This document shows positions 33,705 to 45,514 of a DNA stretch of 64,000 nt, one piece after another. Position 1 is the first letter of the stretch. The number at the start of each line of letters is the position of its first letter. This stretch comes from Actinomycetota bacterium (GTDB lineage Bacteria; Actinomycetota; Actinomycetes; Propionibacteriales; Propionibacteriaceae). Below the pieces are notes generated by a model. The model ran no database searches and was not told where the DNA came from. It saw nothing but the letters and a program-made list of their open reading frames with translations. The position numbers and the translations under genes are program-made. The stretch spans positions 124,001 through 188,000 of the forward strand of contig JAIUOS010000003.1 in assembly GCA_020161755.1 (NCBI GenBank), in the 5' to 3' direction.

Positions 33705-35624
33705 TCAGCCGGCGGCGGTGAGCCCGACCGGCTTCTCCGCGGCGGAGACCACCTCGGTGGCGAACCGGGCCAGGTGCTGGGCGGTCAGCCCGATCTCCTC
33801 CAGCAACTGGGCCCGGGTGCCCTGGGCGAGGAACTCCTGGGGGATGCCGAACTCGCGGATCCGGGTGCCGATGCCGGCCGCCCTGGCCTCCTGCGACAAC
33901 CGGGAGCCGAGGCCGCCGGCCACGCCGTTGTCCTCGACCGTGAGCACCAGGTCGTGGCGCGCCACCAGCGCGAGCAAGTCGGCGGACACCGGCAGGGCCC
34001 ACACCGGGTCGACCACGGTGGTGCCGATGCCCTGGTGAGCGAGCCGCTCGCCCACCTCGACCGCCAGTCCGCACAGCTGGCCGTAGCCCACCACCAGCAC
34101 GGTCGGACGCTCGCTGGCGAACAGCACGTCCACGTCGCCCCGCCGCGACACCGCGGGCAGCGGCTCGGGCAGGCGTTCCTTGGAGTACCGCAGCACGGTC
34201 GGCGCGTCGTCGACGGTCACGGCCAGTCGCAGCGCCTCGGCCAGGCGTTCCTCGTCCCGCGGCGCGGTCAGCCGCAGGCCCGGCACCAGACCGAGCAGGG
34301 AGGCGTCCCACATGCCGTTGTGGCTGGCACCGTCCGGCCCGGTCACCCCGGCCCGGTCGAGCACGAACGTGACGCCCTGCCGGTGCAGCGCGACGTCCAT
34401 CAGCACCTGGTCGAACGCCCGGTTCAAGAACGTGGCGTACACCGCCACCACGGGGTGCAGGCCGCCCGCGGCGAGCCCCGCCGCGGACGTCACCGCGTGC
34501 TGCTCGGCGATGCCCACGTCGAACGTGCGGTCGGGGAAGTGCCGCGCGAACCGGTCGAGGCCGGTCGGGTGCAGCATGGCTGCGGTGATCGCCACCACCC
34601 GCTCGTCCGTGGCCCCGATCCGTGCCAGTTCCTCGCCGAACGCGTCGGTCCAGGTGCGGACGCCCGGCGTGGCCAGCGACTCGCCGGTGACCTCGTCGAT
34701 CGGGCCGACCGCATGGAACCGGTCCTCCTCGTTGTCCTCGGCGGCCTTGAAGCCGCGCCCCTTCTGGGTGATGCAGTGCACCAGCACGGGGCCGCCGAAG
34801 CCCTTCGCCTGGTGGAGCGCGAGCTCGAGGGCCGCCATGTCGTGCCCGTCGATCGGGCCGACGTACTTCACGCCGAGGTCGGAGAACATCCCCTGCGGCG
34901 CGAGCACGTCCTTCACGCCCATCTTGAAGCCGTGCAGCAGCCCGTAGGCCGGACCGCCGAACGGCGCGCGGCGCAGCAGGTTCTTGATGCGCTGGAGCAT
35001 GCGCTCGTAGCGCCGGTCGGTGCGGATCGCGGTGAGCTGGGTGCCCAGTGCCGACAGCTGGGTGGCGATGCCGCCGACCGTCGGGGTGTAGGAGCGTCCG
35101 TTGTCGTTGACGACGACCACGAGCTTCTCGTCGCCGGCCACGGCGATGTTGTTGAGCGCCTCCCAGGCCATGCCGCCGGTGAGGGCCCCGTCGCCGATCA
35201 CCGCCACCACGAACCGGTCCTCGCCGCGCAGCCGGAACGCCTTGGCCATGCCGTCGGCCCAGGACAGCGACGCGGACGCGTGCGAGTTCTCCACCCAGTC
35301 GTGCGGCGACTCGGCGCGGCTCGGGTAGCCCGACAGGCCGTCGGGCTGGCGCAGGGTGTCGAAACGGTCACGCCGGCCGGTGACGATCTTGTGGACGTAG
35401 CTCTGGTGACCGGTGTCGAACACGATCGCGTCGCGCGGGGAGTCGAACACCCGGTGGATCGCGAGGGTCAACTCGACCACGCCGAGGTTGGGGCCGAGGT
35501 GGCCGCCGGTACGGCTGACGGCGCTGACCAGGAAGCCACGGATCTCCTGCGCGAGCTCACCCATCTGCGTGGGGGTCAGCCGGCGAAGGTCCGATGGACT
35601 GTCGATGGTCTCGAGCAGGGGCAC
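33705..35624 (-). CDS. dxs: 1-deoxy-D-xylulose-5-phosphate synthase
   Basis: A thiamine-diphosphate enzyme that condenses pyruvate with glyceraldehyde 3-phosphate, the first step of the MEP isoprenoid pathway. The 639-aa length fits. Motifs are [27 protein letters not shown], the TPP signature [20 protein letters not shown] and the transketolase segments [17 protein letters not shown] and [10 protein letters not shown]. Its GTG start has TAGACT six bases upstream and no ribosome site, suggesting a leaderless mRNA. Confidence 0.95.
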   Translation of the reverse strand: MPLLETIDSPSDLRRLTPTQMGELAQEIRGFLVSAVSRTGGHLGPNLGVVELTLAIHRVFDSPRDAIVFDTGHQSYVHKIVTGRRDRFDTLRQPDGLSGYPSRAESPHDWVENSHASASLSWADGMAKAFRLRGEDRFVVAVIGDGALTGGMAWEALNNIAVAGDEKLVVVVNDNGRSYTPTVGGIATQLSALGTQLTAIRTDRRYERMLQRIKNLLRRAPFGGPAYGLLHGFKMGVKDVLAPQGMFSDLGVKYVGPIDGHDMAALELALHQAKGFGGPVLVHCITQKGRGFKAAEDNEEDRFHAVGPIDEVTGESLATPGVRTWTDAFGEELARIGATDERVVAITAAMLHPTGLDRFARHFPDRTFDVGIAEQHAVTSAAGLAAGGLHPVVAVYATFLNRAFDQVLMDVALHRQGVTFVLDRAGVTGPDGASHNGMWDASLLGLVPGLRLTAPRDEERLAEALRLAVTVDDAPTVLRYSKERLPEPLPAVSRRGDVDVLFASERPTVLVVGYGQLCGLAVEVGERLAHQGIGTTVVDPVWALPVSADLLALVARHDLVLTVEDNGVAGGLGSRLSQEARAAGIGTRIREFGIPQEFLAQGTRAQLLEEIGLTAQHLARFATEVVSAAEKPVGLTAAG

Positions 35625-35630
35625 CGGCCG

Positions 35631-35636
35631 AGTCTA
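35631..35636 (-). promoter_or_regulatory. candidate leaderless promoter -10 of dxs
   Basis: On the minus strand TAGACT is followed by six bases and then GTG 35624, with no Shine-Dalgarno sequence between. The position overlaps the 3' end of the upstream 122-aa gene. Pattern-based only. Confidence 0.4.
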
Positions 35637-36002
35637 CGCCAGCCGACGAACGAAGACCCTCCCGCGCAACGCCTCCTCGACCAGGGCGACCTCGCGCCGC
35701 ACCCGCAGCAGGCGCGCCGACTGTTCCTCCCACGCCTCCACCGCCGCCTGCACCACCTCCGGCGGCACGTGGTCCTCCAGCCCCGTCCGCAGGCTGCCCA
35801 GACCGTCGGTGTGGACGCTCACCTGCGCCCCGACGAACGCGGACGCGAACCGGGCCAGCACCACCGGGTGGCGTCGCAGCACCGGGTAGGCGCGGTAGTC
35901 GGCCGGGCAGCAGTCGAGCAGGAACGCGGCCGCGGTCTTCTCCCAGTCCTCCACCCCGGGCGGACGCACGGCCTGCGGCCAACCGGGCGGGGCGTACGCC
36001 AT
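35634..36002 (-). CDS. LexA-controlled protein of unknown function, 122 aa
   Basis: A compact soluble protein beginning MAYAPPGWPQAVRPPG, with WEKTAAAFLLDCCPADYRAY and RRHPVVLARF in the middle and a helical C-terminus (LLRVRREVALVEEALRGRVF). I know no named family; it looks like a conserved actinobacterial hypothetical. AGGAGGT precedes ATG 36002. A perfect SOS box TCGAAC-N4-GTTCGA lies 16-31 nt upstream, so it is very probably induced by DNA damage. Downstream is dxs, 9 nt after its stop. Confidence 0.8.
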   Translation of the reverse strand: MAYAPPGWPQAVRPPGVEDWEKTAAAFLLDCCPADYRAYPVLRRHPVVLARFASAFVGAQVSVHTDGLGSLRTGLEDHVPPEVVQAAVEAWEEQSARLLRVRREVALVEEALRGRVFVRRLA

Positions 36003-36017
36003 GAATACCTCCTGCTG

Positions 36018-36033
36018 TCGAACCTGTGTTCGA
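36018..36033. promoter_or_regulatory. LexA / SOS box
   Basis: TCGAAC-CTGT-GTTCGA has perfect 6-bp arms and four central bases, matching the actinobacterial/Gram-positive LexA consensus (GAAC-N4-GTTC with flanking CG). It is placed 16-31 nt before the start codon of the 122-aa gene. Confidence 0.85.
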
Positions 36034-36043
36034 TTATGACAGG

Positions 36044-36558
36044 TCAGCCCTTCAGGTACCACCACACCAGGGTCGCGGCGGCAGCCGCGTCGAGCGCGAG
36101 GATGATGCCGAGCTGCCAACGGCGGAACACCCGTCCGCGCCCCCAGTCGGCGCTGGCGAGCGCTGCGGCGGCCGGCACCAGCGCCGCCACCGCCCACCAC
36201 CACCACTCGGTCATCGCGTCGGTGGCCACCAGGAGGCCCGCGGCCGCGGCCATCGCGGCCCACAGCCACCACCCCAGCTTGAGCATCAGCACCGCCGGCA
36301 GCAGGCACAGGACGAACCCGAGCAGGGCCACCCAGAGCGCCACCCCGAGCTTGCACTCGGCGAACGCGTCGGTGTCCTTGCCGGCCGCCGCGCAGACCAT
36401 CACCGCCACGGTCTGGTTGAACAGCACCACCAGGAACCCGGTCGCCGCCGTTGCGACGACGATCGCGGTGTACGACCAGGCGACCCGGGCCGAGACCGGC
36501 ATGTCCACCGCGGCCTCGGCGGCCGGACGGGCCTGCGCGTGGGCCCGGCGACGTCCCA

Positions 36559-36559
<1 letters not shown>
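36044..36559 (-). CDS. small multi-pass membrane protein
   Basis: The 171-aa protein has a basic N-terminus and about four to five hydrophobic helices (AIVVATAATGFLVVLFNQTV, VALWVALLGFVLCLLPAVLM, AMAAAAGLLVATDA and others). I recognise no family. The ATG overlaps the acnA stop (TAATG), so it is translated from the aconitase transcript. Why it travels with aconitase is unclear. Confidence 0.7.
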
Positions 36560-39363
<2,804 letters not shown>

Positions 39364-39384
39364 GGGGGCTCCTCAAGGCCGAAG

Positions 39385-39402
39385 TATCTTGACGTCGAGA
39401 TA
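39385..39402. promoter_or_regulatory. 18-bp palindrome at the acnA promoter
   Basis: TATCTTGAC and GTCGAGATA are reverse complements at 8 of 9 positions. On the minus strand a TAATAT-like -10 (within GATAATATC) directly precedes and overlaps it, 22 nt before the start codon. A repressor site of an AcnR-like or other central-metabolism regulator is likely; the regulator is unknown. Confidence 0.55.
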
Positions 39403-39425
39403 TTATCCCACCCGACCCGACGAGG

Positions 39426-39608
39426 CTAGCCGACCCGGCGCTCGCTGTGGCGTCGCTCTCCCCACTCGACCCTCTGGTCGGGGTCGGACATCACCAGGTA
39501 CACCAGCCCGCAGTCCTGCGGGCCGGTCACGTCCAGCTGGCACAGGTTGCAGATGTCGCCCGGACGCAGGGGGCACTTCGCCTCCGGCCGGGATCGCGGC
39601 ACAGTCAT
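39426..39608 (-). CDS. 60-aa DUF6767-like Cys-rich protein
   Basis: The small protein contains CPLRPGDICNLCQLDVTG and DCGLVYLVMSDPD, with four cysteines that could hold zinc. It resembles the actinobacterial DUF6767 family of unknown function (match from memory). Its ATG overlaps the stop of the RNA methyltransferase gene (ATGA). It ends 62 nt before the acnA start codon, reading toward it. Confidence 0.7.
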   Translation of the reverse strand: MTVPRSRPEAKCPLRPGDICNLCQLDVTGPQDCGLVYLVMSDPDQRVEWGERRHSERRVG

Positions 39609-40756
39609 TTCGGCTCCAGTAGCGCGACGCACTCCACGTGATGGGTGAGGGGGAAAAGATCGTGGGCGGTCACCGACACCGGATGGTACCCCAGCCCGCC
39701 AACGGTCGCGAGATCGCGGCCGAGCGCCGCCGGGTCGCAGGCCACGTAGGCGATCGCACGCGGACGCCGGCGCGCCACGGCGGCCATCACGGCCGCGCCG
39801 GCACCGGTGCGCGGCGGGTCGAGAACCACCAGCGAGGCCCGCTTCGGCAACCGGTCGAACCGCCGGGCCACGTCGCCGGCGAAGAACCGCGCGCCGGGCA
39901 CGTTCTCCCTGGCCAGTTCGACCGCCGTGCGGTCGCCCTCGACGCCCCACACCGACGCGCCCGCGGCGGCCAGGGCCCCGGCGAACAGCCCGACCCCGCA
40001 GTAGAGGTCGAGCGCGGTCTCCCCTGCCTGTGGACGCAGTCCGTCGAGTACCCGGTCGACGAGCACGTCGGGCGCGCCGGCGTGCGCCTGCCAGAAGCCG
40101 TTCGCCGCCACGCGGTAGGACGCGTCCCGCACGGCTTCGACCACCGGGCGGTCATCGCCGGGGCCCACGAACCGCGCGCCGTCGGACGCCGCCACGCCGA
40201 GCACCTCTCCCCCGGCGGGGCCGGCCGGCGGATCGGCGATCGCCGGGTCGGCGATCCGGCAGCCTCCCTCGGGCAGCGGCACCACCTCGGCCGAGCGGTG
40301 CGCGAGCAGGCCGGGCCGCCCGTCCGCGGTGCGGTGGTAGCGCATCCGCGTCCGCCAACCCAGGGGCGACGGCGGCACCTCCGCCACCTCGCCGGCGAAC
40401 TCGTAGCCGGCGTGGTGGCCGAGCAGTTCGGCCACCACGCGGCGCTTGAGCTCGCGGCTGTGTGCGGGCTCGACGTGCTGGAAGTCGCAGCCGCCGCAGC
40501 GTCCGGCGACCGGGCAGGGCGGCATCACACGGCGGGGGCTCGCCCGGTGGACCGCGATCGCGTCCCCGCGGGCGAAGCGCTTGCTCACCTCCGTCAGGCG
40601 CACGTCCACCAGCTCGCCGGTCAGGGCGTGCCGCACGAAGACGACGCGTCCGTCCGACCGGGCGACGAAGTGGCCACCGTGGGCGACCGGGCCGACCTCG
40701 ACCCCGCGGAGCACCAGACCGGCCTCCCAGTCCGTGCTCGTCGGCGACGGGCTCAT
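39605..40756 (-). CDS. TrmA/RlmD-type RNA uracil-C5 methyltransferase
   Basis: The 383-aa enzyme has an N-terminal TRAM-like beta domain, an iron-sulfur type cluster motif CPVAGRCGGCDFQHV and a SAM domain with LDLYCGVGLFAGALA, VVLDPPRTGAG and the catalytic cysteine in YVACDPAALGRDLA. The family methylates uridines in tRNA or 23S rRNA; the target here is unknown. Its ATG overlaps the permease stop (ATGA). The order permease, methyltransferase beside TrkA genes is common in Actinobacteria. Confidence 0.88.
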   Translation of the reverse strand: MSPSPTSTDWEAGLVLRGVEVGPVAHGGHFVARSDGRVVFVRHALTGELVDVRLTEVSKRFARGDAIAVHRASPRRVMPPCPVAGRCGGCDFQHVEPAHSRELKRRVVAELLGHHAGYEFAGEVAEVPPSPLGWRTRMRYHRTADGRPGLLAHRSAEVVPLPEGGCRIADPAIADPPAGPAGGEVLGVAASDGARFVGPGDDRPVVEAVRDASYRVAANGFWQAHAGAPDVLVDRVLDGLRPQAGETALDLYCGVGLFAGALAAAGASVWGVEGDRTAVELARENVPGARFFAGDVARRFDRLPKRASLVVLDPPRTGAGAAVMAAVARRRPRAIAYVACDPAALGRDLATVGGLGYHPVSVTAHDLFPLTHHVECVALLEPK

Positions 40757-42789
40757 TCGGTCCGCGACGTCTCGCGCGGGTCGCCCATGCGCACCTGCCC
40801 GGTGCCCGGACGGCGCCACGCCGCGGCCGTGTTGCGCTTGACCCGGTCGATCGCGTACTTCGACGACGCCAGTTGCCAGGGCACCGAGGTGACCATGACG
40901 CCCTGCATGAAGCTGAGCCGGGTCTTCACGATGAAGCCGGTCTGGTTGTGCAGGATCTGCTCCCACCAGTGGCCGACCACGTATTCGGGGATGTAGACGC
41001 AGACCACGTCGCGCGGGTTGTCGGAGCGGATGCCCTTGATGTAGTTGAGGAACGGCCCGGTGACCTCGCGGTAGGGCGAGGCGATCACCTTCAGCGGCAC
41101 GTCCAGCTCCTGCGCCTCCCACTGCGCGGCGATGGCCCGGGTCTCGGCCTCGTCCACCGCGACCATGATCGCCTCGATGCTGCTGGCGCGGGTGGCCCGG
41201 GCGAAGTTGACGGCGCGGACGGTCGGCTTGTTGACCTCCTGCACCATGATCACCGCCCGCACCCGGCTCGGCAGCATCCGGGCGTCGACCGGGCCGACCG
41301 CCACCTCGCGGGCCACCTTGTCGTAGTGGCGGCGGATGCTGCGCATCAGCAGGAAGACCGCCGCCATGGCCAGCACGGCCAGGTAGGCGCCGTAGATGAA
41401 CTTCGACGCCAGCACGATGATCAGCACCAGGCCGGTGCCGGTGAGGCCGACCGCGTTGATCATGCGGGAGCGGATCATGTGCGCCCGCACCTTCGGGTCC
41501 TTCTCGGTCTTCAGGTGCCGCGTCCAGTGCCGCATCATGCCGAACTGGCTCACCGTGAACGACACGAAGACGCCCACGACGTACAGCTGGATGAGCGAGG
41601 TCACGCTCGCGTTGTAGATCAGCACCAGCGCGATGGCCGCGGTCGCCAGCGCCAGGATGCCGTTGGAGTAGGCCAGGCGATCGCCGCGGGTGTGCAGCGC
41701 CTTGGGCAGGAACCCGTCCTTGGCGAGGATCGAGCCCAGCACCGGGAAGCCGTTGAACGCGGTGTTCGCGGCCAGGAACAGGATGATCATCGTCATCGCG
41801 ATGACGAAGTAGAAGCCGACCGGGAACGTGTCGAAGATCGTGCGGGCTAGCTGGCCCATGACCGTGTCGTGCGCGAGGTCGACGCGGACGCCGTCCTTCG
41901 CGAAGTGCGACCCACCGGTCTCGTCGATCAGCTTCAGGCCGGTCAGGTTGGCCAGGGCCACGATGCCGCCGAGCATCGTGATCGCGATGCCGCCGAGCAG
42001 GGCGAGGGTGGTGGCGGCGTTCTTGCTCTTGGGCTCACGGAACGCCGGGACGCCGTTGGAGATCGCCTCGACACCGGTCAGCGCCGCACACCCGGACGAG
42101 AACGCGCGGGCCAGCAGGAACACCACCGCCAGCCCGGAGAAGTCGGTGATCGTGCCCACCACCTCGTACTCGGCGGTCGGCGCCGACAGGTGCTCGCCGA
42201 GCCCGAAGAACCGGAACAGGCCCCAGGCGGTCATGCCGAGGACGCCGATCATGAAGCCGTAGGTCGGGATCGCGAAGAACGAGCCGGACTCGCGCACGCC
42301 CCGCAGGTTCATCGTCATCAGCAGCACGATCACGATCGCCGCGACCATGCCCTCGCGTCCCTCCAGGAACGGGAACATCGCCTTCGCGTTCTGTACACCG
42401 GAGGACACCGACACCGCGACGGTGAGGACGTAGTCGACCAGCAGCGCGCTCGCCACCACCAGACCCGCGGACGGACCCAGGTTGACCGTGGCCACCTCGT
42501 AGTCACCGCCGCCGGAGGGGTACGCGTGGACGGTCTGCCGGTACGACAGCACGACCAGCAGCATGACCACCGCCACGGCCAGGGCGATCCAGGGCGAGAA
42601 CACGAAACCGGCCATGCCGGCCAGCGACAGCGTGAGCAGGATCTCGTCGGGGGCGTAGGCCACCGAACTCAGAGCGTCCGACGCGAACACGGGGAGGGCG
42701 ATCCGCTTGGGAAGGAGGGTCTCGCCGAGCTGGGCGCTGGCGAGCTTGCGTCCGACCAGCAGTCGTTTGACCAGGTCCGTGGCGTTCAC
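40753..42789 (-). CDS. APC-family permease (next to TrkA genes)
   Basis: A membrane protein of about 678 aa with some 12 helices starting around ASDALSSVAYAPDEILLTL and a cytoplasmic C-terminal region of about 180 residues. It belongs to the amino-acid/polyamine/organocation superfamily; KUP-like potassium uptake is possible given the divergent TrkA pair. GTG 42789 is preferred because TAGTGT lies 8 nt upstream (leaderless layout) and family similarity begins just after. ATG 42849 would add 20 residues. Confidence 0.82.
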   Translation of the reverse strand: MNATDLVKRLLVGRKLASAQLGETLLPKRIALPVFASDALSSVAYAPDEILLTLSLAGMAGFVFSPWIALAVAVVMLLVVLSYRQTVHAYPSGGGDYEVATVNLGPSAGLVVASALLVDYVLTVAVSVSSGVQNAKAMFPFLEGREGMVAAIVIVLLMTMNLRGVRESGSFFAIPTYGFMIGVLGMTAWGLFRFFGLGEHLSAPTAEYEVVGTITDFSGLAVVFLLARAFSSGCAALTGVEAISNGVPAFREPKSKNAATTLALLGGIAITMLGGIVALANLTGLKLIDETGGSHFAKDGVRVDLAHDTVMGQLARTIFDTFPVGFYFVIAMTMIILFLAANTAFNGFPVLGSILAKDGFLPKALHTRGDRLAYSNGILALATAAIALVLIYNASVTSLIQLYVVGVFVSFTVSQFGMMRHWTRHLKTEKDPKVRAHMIRSRMINAVGLTGTGLVLIIVLASKFIYGAYLAVLAMAAVFLLMRSIRRHYDKVAREVAVGPVDARMLPSRVRAVIMVQEVNKPTVRAVNFARATRASSIEAIMVAVDEAETRAIAAQWEAQELDVPLKVIASPYREVTGPFLNYIKGIRSDNPRDVVCVYIPEYVVGHWWEQILHNQTGFIVKTRLSFMQGVMVTSVPWQLASSKYAIDRVKRNTAAAWRRPGTGQVRMGDPRETSRTE

Positions 42790-42797
42790 GAGACCGA

Positions 42798-42803
42798 ACA
42801 CTA
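42798..42803 (-). promoter_or_regulatory. candidate -10 of APC permease
   Basis: On the minus strand GATAGTGTTC gives TAGTGT eight bases before GTG 42789. The divergent trkA promoter region has the same GATAGTGTTC on the plus strand (TAGTGT at 42866-42871), so the two genes share near-identical -10 regions. Confidence 0.4.
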
Positions 42804-42911
42804 TCTCGCCGGGGCGTGTGGGCGACTCCCCGCCCGGTGTAGCGTCCATGCCATCGGCGACCGGATAGTGTTCCGGGGCAAGCCGCGACCGCCGACCGAA
42901 GGGCAGGGACG

Positions 42912-43574
42912 ATGCACATCGTCATCATGGGTTGTGGGCGCGTGGGTGCGTCCCTGGCCCGGGCACTCGAACGTCGTGGCCACTCGGTGGCCGTGATCGA
43001 CATCGTGCAGGACGCCTTCCGCCGGCTCGGCCCCGAATTCCAGGGCAAGACCGTGAAGGGCGTCGGCTTCGACCGGCAGGTGCTGCAGCGCGCCGGCATC
43101 GAACGGGCGGACGGCTTCGCGGCCGTCTCCAGCGGCGACAACTCCAACATCCTCGCCGCGCGCGTCGTGCGCGAGACGTTCGAGGTGCACAACGTCGTCG
43201 CCCGCATCTACGACCAGAACCGCGCCGAGGTGTACGAGCGCCTGGGCATCCCCAGCGTGGCCACCGTCCGCTGGGCCGCCGACCAGGTGCTGCGCCGCCT
43301 GCTGCCGTCCGGGTCCGAGCCGATGTGGCGCGACCCGTCGGGCAGCGTCCGGCTGATCGAGGTGCACGTGCACCACGGCTGGGTGGGACGCAGGATCACC
43401 GACCTCGAGGCCGCCACCCGGGCCCGCATCCCGTTCCTGATGCGGTTCGGCTCGGGCTGCGTGCCGAACGCCACCACCGTCTTCCAGGACGGCGACCTCG
43501 CCTACGCGGCGGTCACCAACGAACAGGTCGCCGACGTCGAGGACGTCCTGGGCAACCCGCCGGTAGAGCACTGA
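42912..43574 (+). CDS. TrkA-family potassium-uptake regulatory protein (first of pair)
   Basis: The 220-aa protein has an N-terminal Rossmann RCK domain (MHIVIMGCGRVGASLARAL, VIDIVQDAF, GDNSNILAARVV) that senses NAD(H) or ATP, followed by a C-terminal TrkA-C domain (about 135-215). It would gate a K+ channel or transporter in the membrane. GGGACG precedes ATG 42912. The second trkA-like gene follows after 17 nt, and the divergent APC permease is the probable partner. Confidence 0.88.
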   Translation: MHIVIMGCGRVGASLARALERRGHSVAVIDIVQDAFRRLGPEFQGKTVKGVGFDRQVLQRAGIERADGFAAVSSGDNSNILAARVVRETFEVHNVVARIYDQNRAEVYERLGIPSVATVRWAADQVLRRLLPSGSEPMWRDPSGSVRLIEVHVHHGWVGRRITDLEAATRARIPFLMRFGSGCVPNATTVFQDGDLAYAAVTNEQVADVEDVLGNPPVEH

Positions 43575-43591
43575 AGGGGAAGGACCAGCTG

Positions 43592-44275
43592 ATGCGTGTA
43601 GCCATCGCCGGAGCCGGCAACGTCGGACGCTCGATCGCCCGCGAATTGATCGCCAACGGCCACCAGATCCTTTTGATCGACCGCGACCCCAACGCCATCA
43701 AGCCCGAGAGCGTGCCCGAGGCCGAGTGGCTGCTCGCCGACGCCTGTGAGCTCGCCAGCCTCGAGGAGGCCAGCCTCGACACCTGCGACGTGGCCATCGC
43801 CGCGACCGGCGACGACAAGGCCAACCTGGTGCACACGCTGCTCGCGAAGACCGAGTTCGGCGTCCCGCGCACCGTCGGACGGGTGAACCATCCCAGCAAC
43901 GAGTGGATGTTCGACGAGCTGTGGGGCGTGGACGTGGCCGTCTCGACCCCCCGCCTGATGTGCGCCCTGGTCGAGGAGGCGGTCACCGTCGGCGACCTGG
44001 TGCGGCTGTTCAGCTTCCGCGGCGGCCACGCCAACCTGGTCGAGATGACCCTGCCCGAGGCTTCGCCGCGGGTCGGCACCCGCATCGGCGACCTGAACCT
44101 GCCCGGCGACGCGGTGCTGGTGACGATCATCCGGGACGGCGCCGCCCGCGCCCCCGAGCGGGATTCCGCGCTGGAGGCCAACGACGAGCTGCTGTTCGTC
44201 TCCGACCCCAGCTACGAGCCCGAGCTCGCCCAGTACCTGATGCCCCGCAACCTGCGCCTCAGCGAAGTCGGCTGA
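43592..44275 (+). CDS. TrkA-family potassium-uptake regulatory protein (second of pair)
   Basis: The 227-aa protein starts MRVAIAGAGNVGRSIARELI, the glycine-rich RCK nucleotide site, with LLIDRDPN at the end of strand 2. A TrkA-C domain covers about 140-220 (RVGTRIGDLNLPGDAVLVTI). Such tandem TrkA proteins probably form a hetero-oligomeric gating ring. AAGGGGAAGGA lies upstream of ATG 43592. Its stop is followed by the 68-bp nested palindrome at 44293. Confidence 0.88.
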   Translation: MRVAIAGAGNVGRSIARELIANGHQILLIDRDPNAIKPESVPEAEWLLADACELASLEEASLDTCDVAIAATGDDKANLVHTLLAKTEFGVPRTVGRVNHPSNEWMFDELWGVDVAVSTPRLMCALVEEAVTVGDLVRLFSFRGGHANLVEMTLPEASPRVGTRIGDLNLPGDAVLVTIIRDGAARAPERDSALEANDELLFVSDPSYEPELAQYLMPRNLRLSEVG

Positions 44276-44292
44276 CGACACCGCTCCCCGCC

Positions 44293-44360
44293 CAAACGCC
44301 CCCGAAACTGACAGACGCCCCCGAAATTTCGGGGGCGTCTGTGAACTTCGGGGGCGTTTG
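44293..44360. repeat. 68-bp nested palindrome, copy 2
   Basis: Outer arms CAAACGCCCCCGAA (44293-44306) and TTCGGGGGCGTTTG (44347-44360) enclose a perfect 32-bp inner palindrome (44311-44326 with 44327-44342). The length and outer arms are identical to the copy at 19468-19535. The best alignment (62 of 68) is in reverse orientation. It fills most of a 96-nt convergent gap. Confidence 0.85.
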
Positions 44361-44371
44361 CGGACGGGGCC

Positions 44372-44740
44372 TCAGCTCGCGATCAGCTCGTAGTACGGGT
44401 TGTACAGGCGGCGCTGGCCGTCGACGTAGGAGACCCGTCCGCTGACCGTCAGTTCGCGGCCGGCGACGATGCCGTGGATCGCGCGGCGTCCCATCCAGAT
44501 CAGGGTGACCGTGCCGGAGCCGTCGTCGAACTCCGCCTCCAGCCAGGGGGTGCCGCTACGGGGCTTCATGGTCAGCACCGTGATGCTGCCACGCAGCCGC
44601 GCCCATTGCCGGTCGTGGAGGTCCTTGATCATGGTTGCGCCGGCCGACTCGACGATGCGCTGGCGCGCCTCGGACTCCAGTTCGGCGTTCGAGGCGCCGA
44701 AGCGGCGCAGCGCGCGCAGGATGGGGTTGCTACTCGCCAT
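44372..44740 (-). CDS. OB-fold nucleic-acid-binding protein
   Basis: The 122-aa protein has a single OB-fold (about 45-115: ARLRGSITVLTMKPR, WLEAEFDDGSGTVTLIWMGR, GRELTVSGRVSYVDGQRRLY). It matches the actinobacterial OB-fold protein next to DUF3710. It probably binds single-stranded nucleic acid, but the target is unknown. Its ATG follows the DUF3710 stop with no gap (TGAATG), so the two are coupled. Confidence 0.82.
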   Translation of the reverse strand: MASSNPILRALRRFGASNAELESEARQRIVESAGATMIKDLHDRQWARLRGSITVLTMKPRSGTPWLEAEFDDGSGTVTLIWMGRRAIHGIVAGRELTVSGRVSYVDGQRRLYNPYYELIAS

Positions 44741-45514
44741 TCAGGCCTCCGCGGGTCCTTCAGGTAGCTTCATCGGGATCAGTTCGCCGGGCACCATGGG
44801 ACGCGAGCCGCGACGCACCACCAGATTACGGAAGAACTCCGCGAACGGCGCCACCAGCGGGGCGTCCGCGTCACCGATCGCGGCCTCACCCAGCAGCGTC
44901 CCGCGCAGCAGCCACCGCGGCCCCTCGGCGAACCAGATCCGCGAGACGTGGAACAGCTGCTCGCCGCCCGGTCCCTCCTGGGGCAGCACCCGGCGCACCT
45001 CGGCCCCGAACGGGCCGTCGGCCACGGTGGCGTTGCCGCCGCCCTGCTCGGCCTCCTCGACCACGTCCTCGCGCAGTTCGTCGGCGAGCCCGCCGCTGGC
45101 CGGGGCGGCGAACAGCGCCACCTCCAGGCCGGAGTTCTTCCACACCGCGGTCACGGCCTGGACGGCCTGCGACGCCTCGTTCACCTGGAGCTGGAGGCCC
45201 AACCCGTCCCACGGGGTGATGATCAGCGAACCGAGATCGATGCGGGTGACGTGGTCACCGCCCAACTCGACCTCTTCGGAGTCGAAGGGCCCGTCGGCGC
45301 GCCAGTCGACCTCCTCGACGTCCTCATCGAGGTCGTCGTCAGCGTCGTCGTCGAGCTCGTCCTCGGCATCGTCGTCGAGCTCGTCCTCGGCCTCGAGTTC
45401 GAGGTCGGCCTCCTCCGCGGCGTCGTCGGCGTCCTCGCCGACGATCTCGAGAGCCTCCTCCTCGGTGTCCACCGGGTCGGAGTCGACGGGCTTGCGCTTG
45501 CGCCCAAAGATCAC
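44741..45514 (-). CDS. DUF3710 protein with acidic N-terminal repeats
   Basis: The 257-aa product starts with a basic patch (FGRKRKP), then a highly acidic tract (about 20-65) with repeated EDELDDDA units, then the DUF3710 domain ([48 protein letters not shown]). The function is unknown. GTG 45514 overlaps the dut stop (GTGA) and AGGTGG lies just upstream. The run dut-DUF3710-OB-fold is standard in Actinobacteria. Confidence 0.87.
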   Translation of the reverse strand: MIFGRKRKPVDSDPVDTEEEALEIVGEDADDAAEEADLELEAEDELDDDAEDELDDDADDDLDEDVEEVDWRADGPFDSEEVELGGDHVTRIDLGSLIITPWDGLGLQLQVNEASQAVQAVTAVWKNSGLEVALFAAPASGGLADELREDVVEEAEQGGGNATVADGPFGAEVRRVLPQEGPGGEQLFHVSRIWFAEGPRWLLRGTLLGEAAIGDADAPLVAPFAEFFRNLVVRRGSRPMVPGELIPMKLPEGPAEA

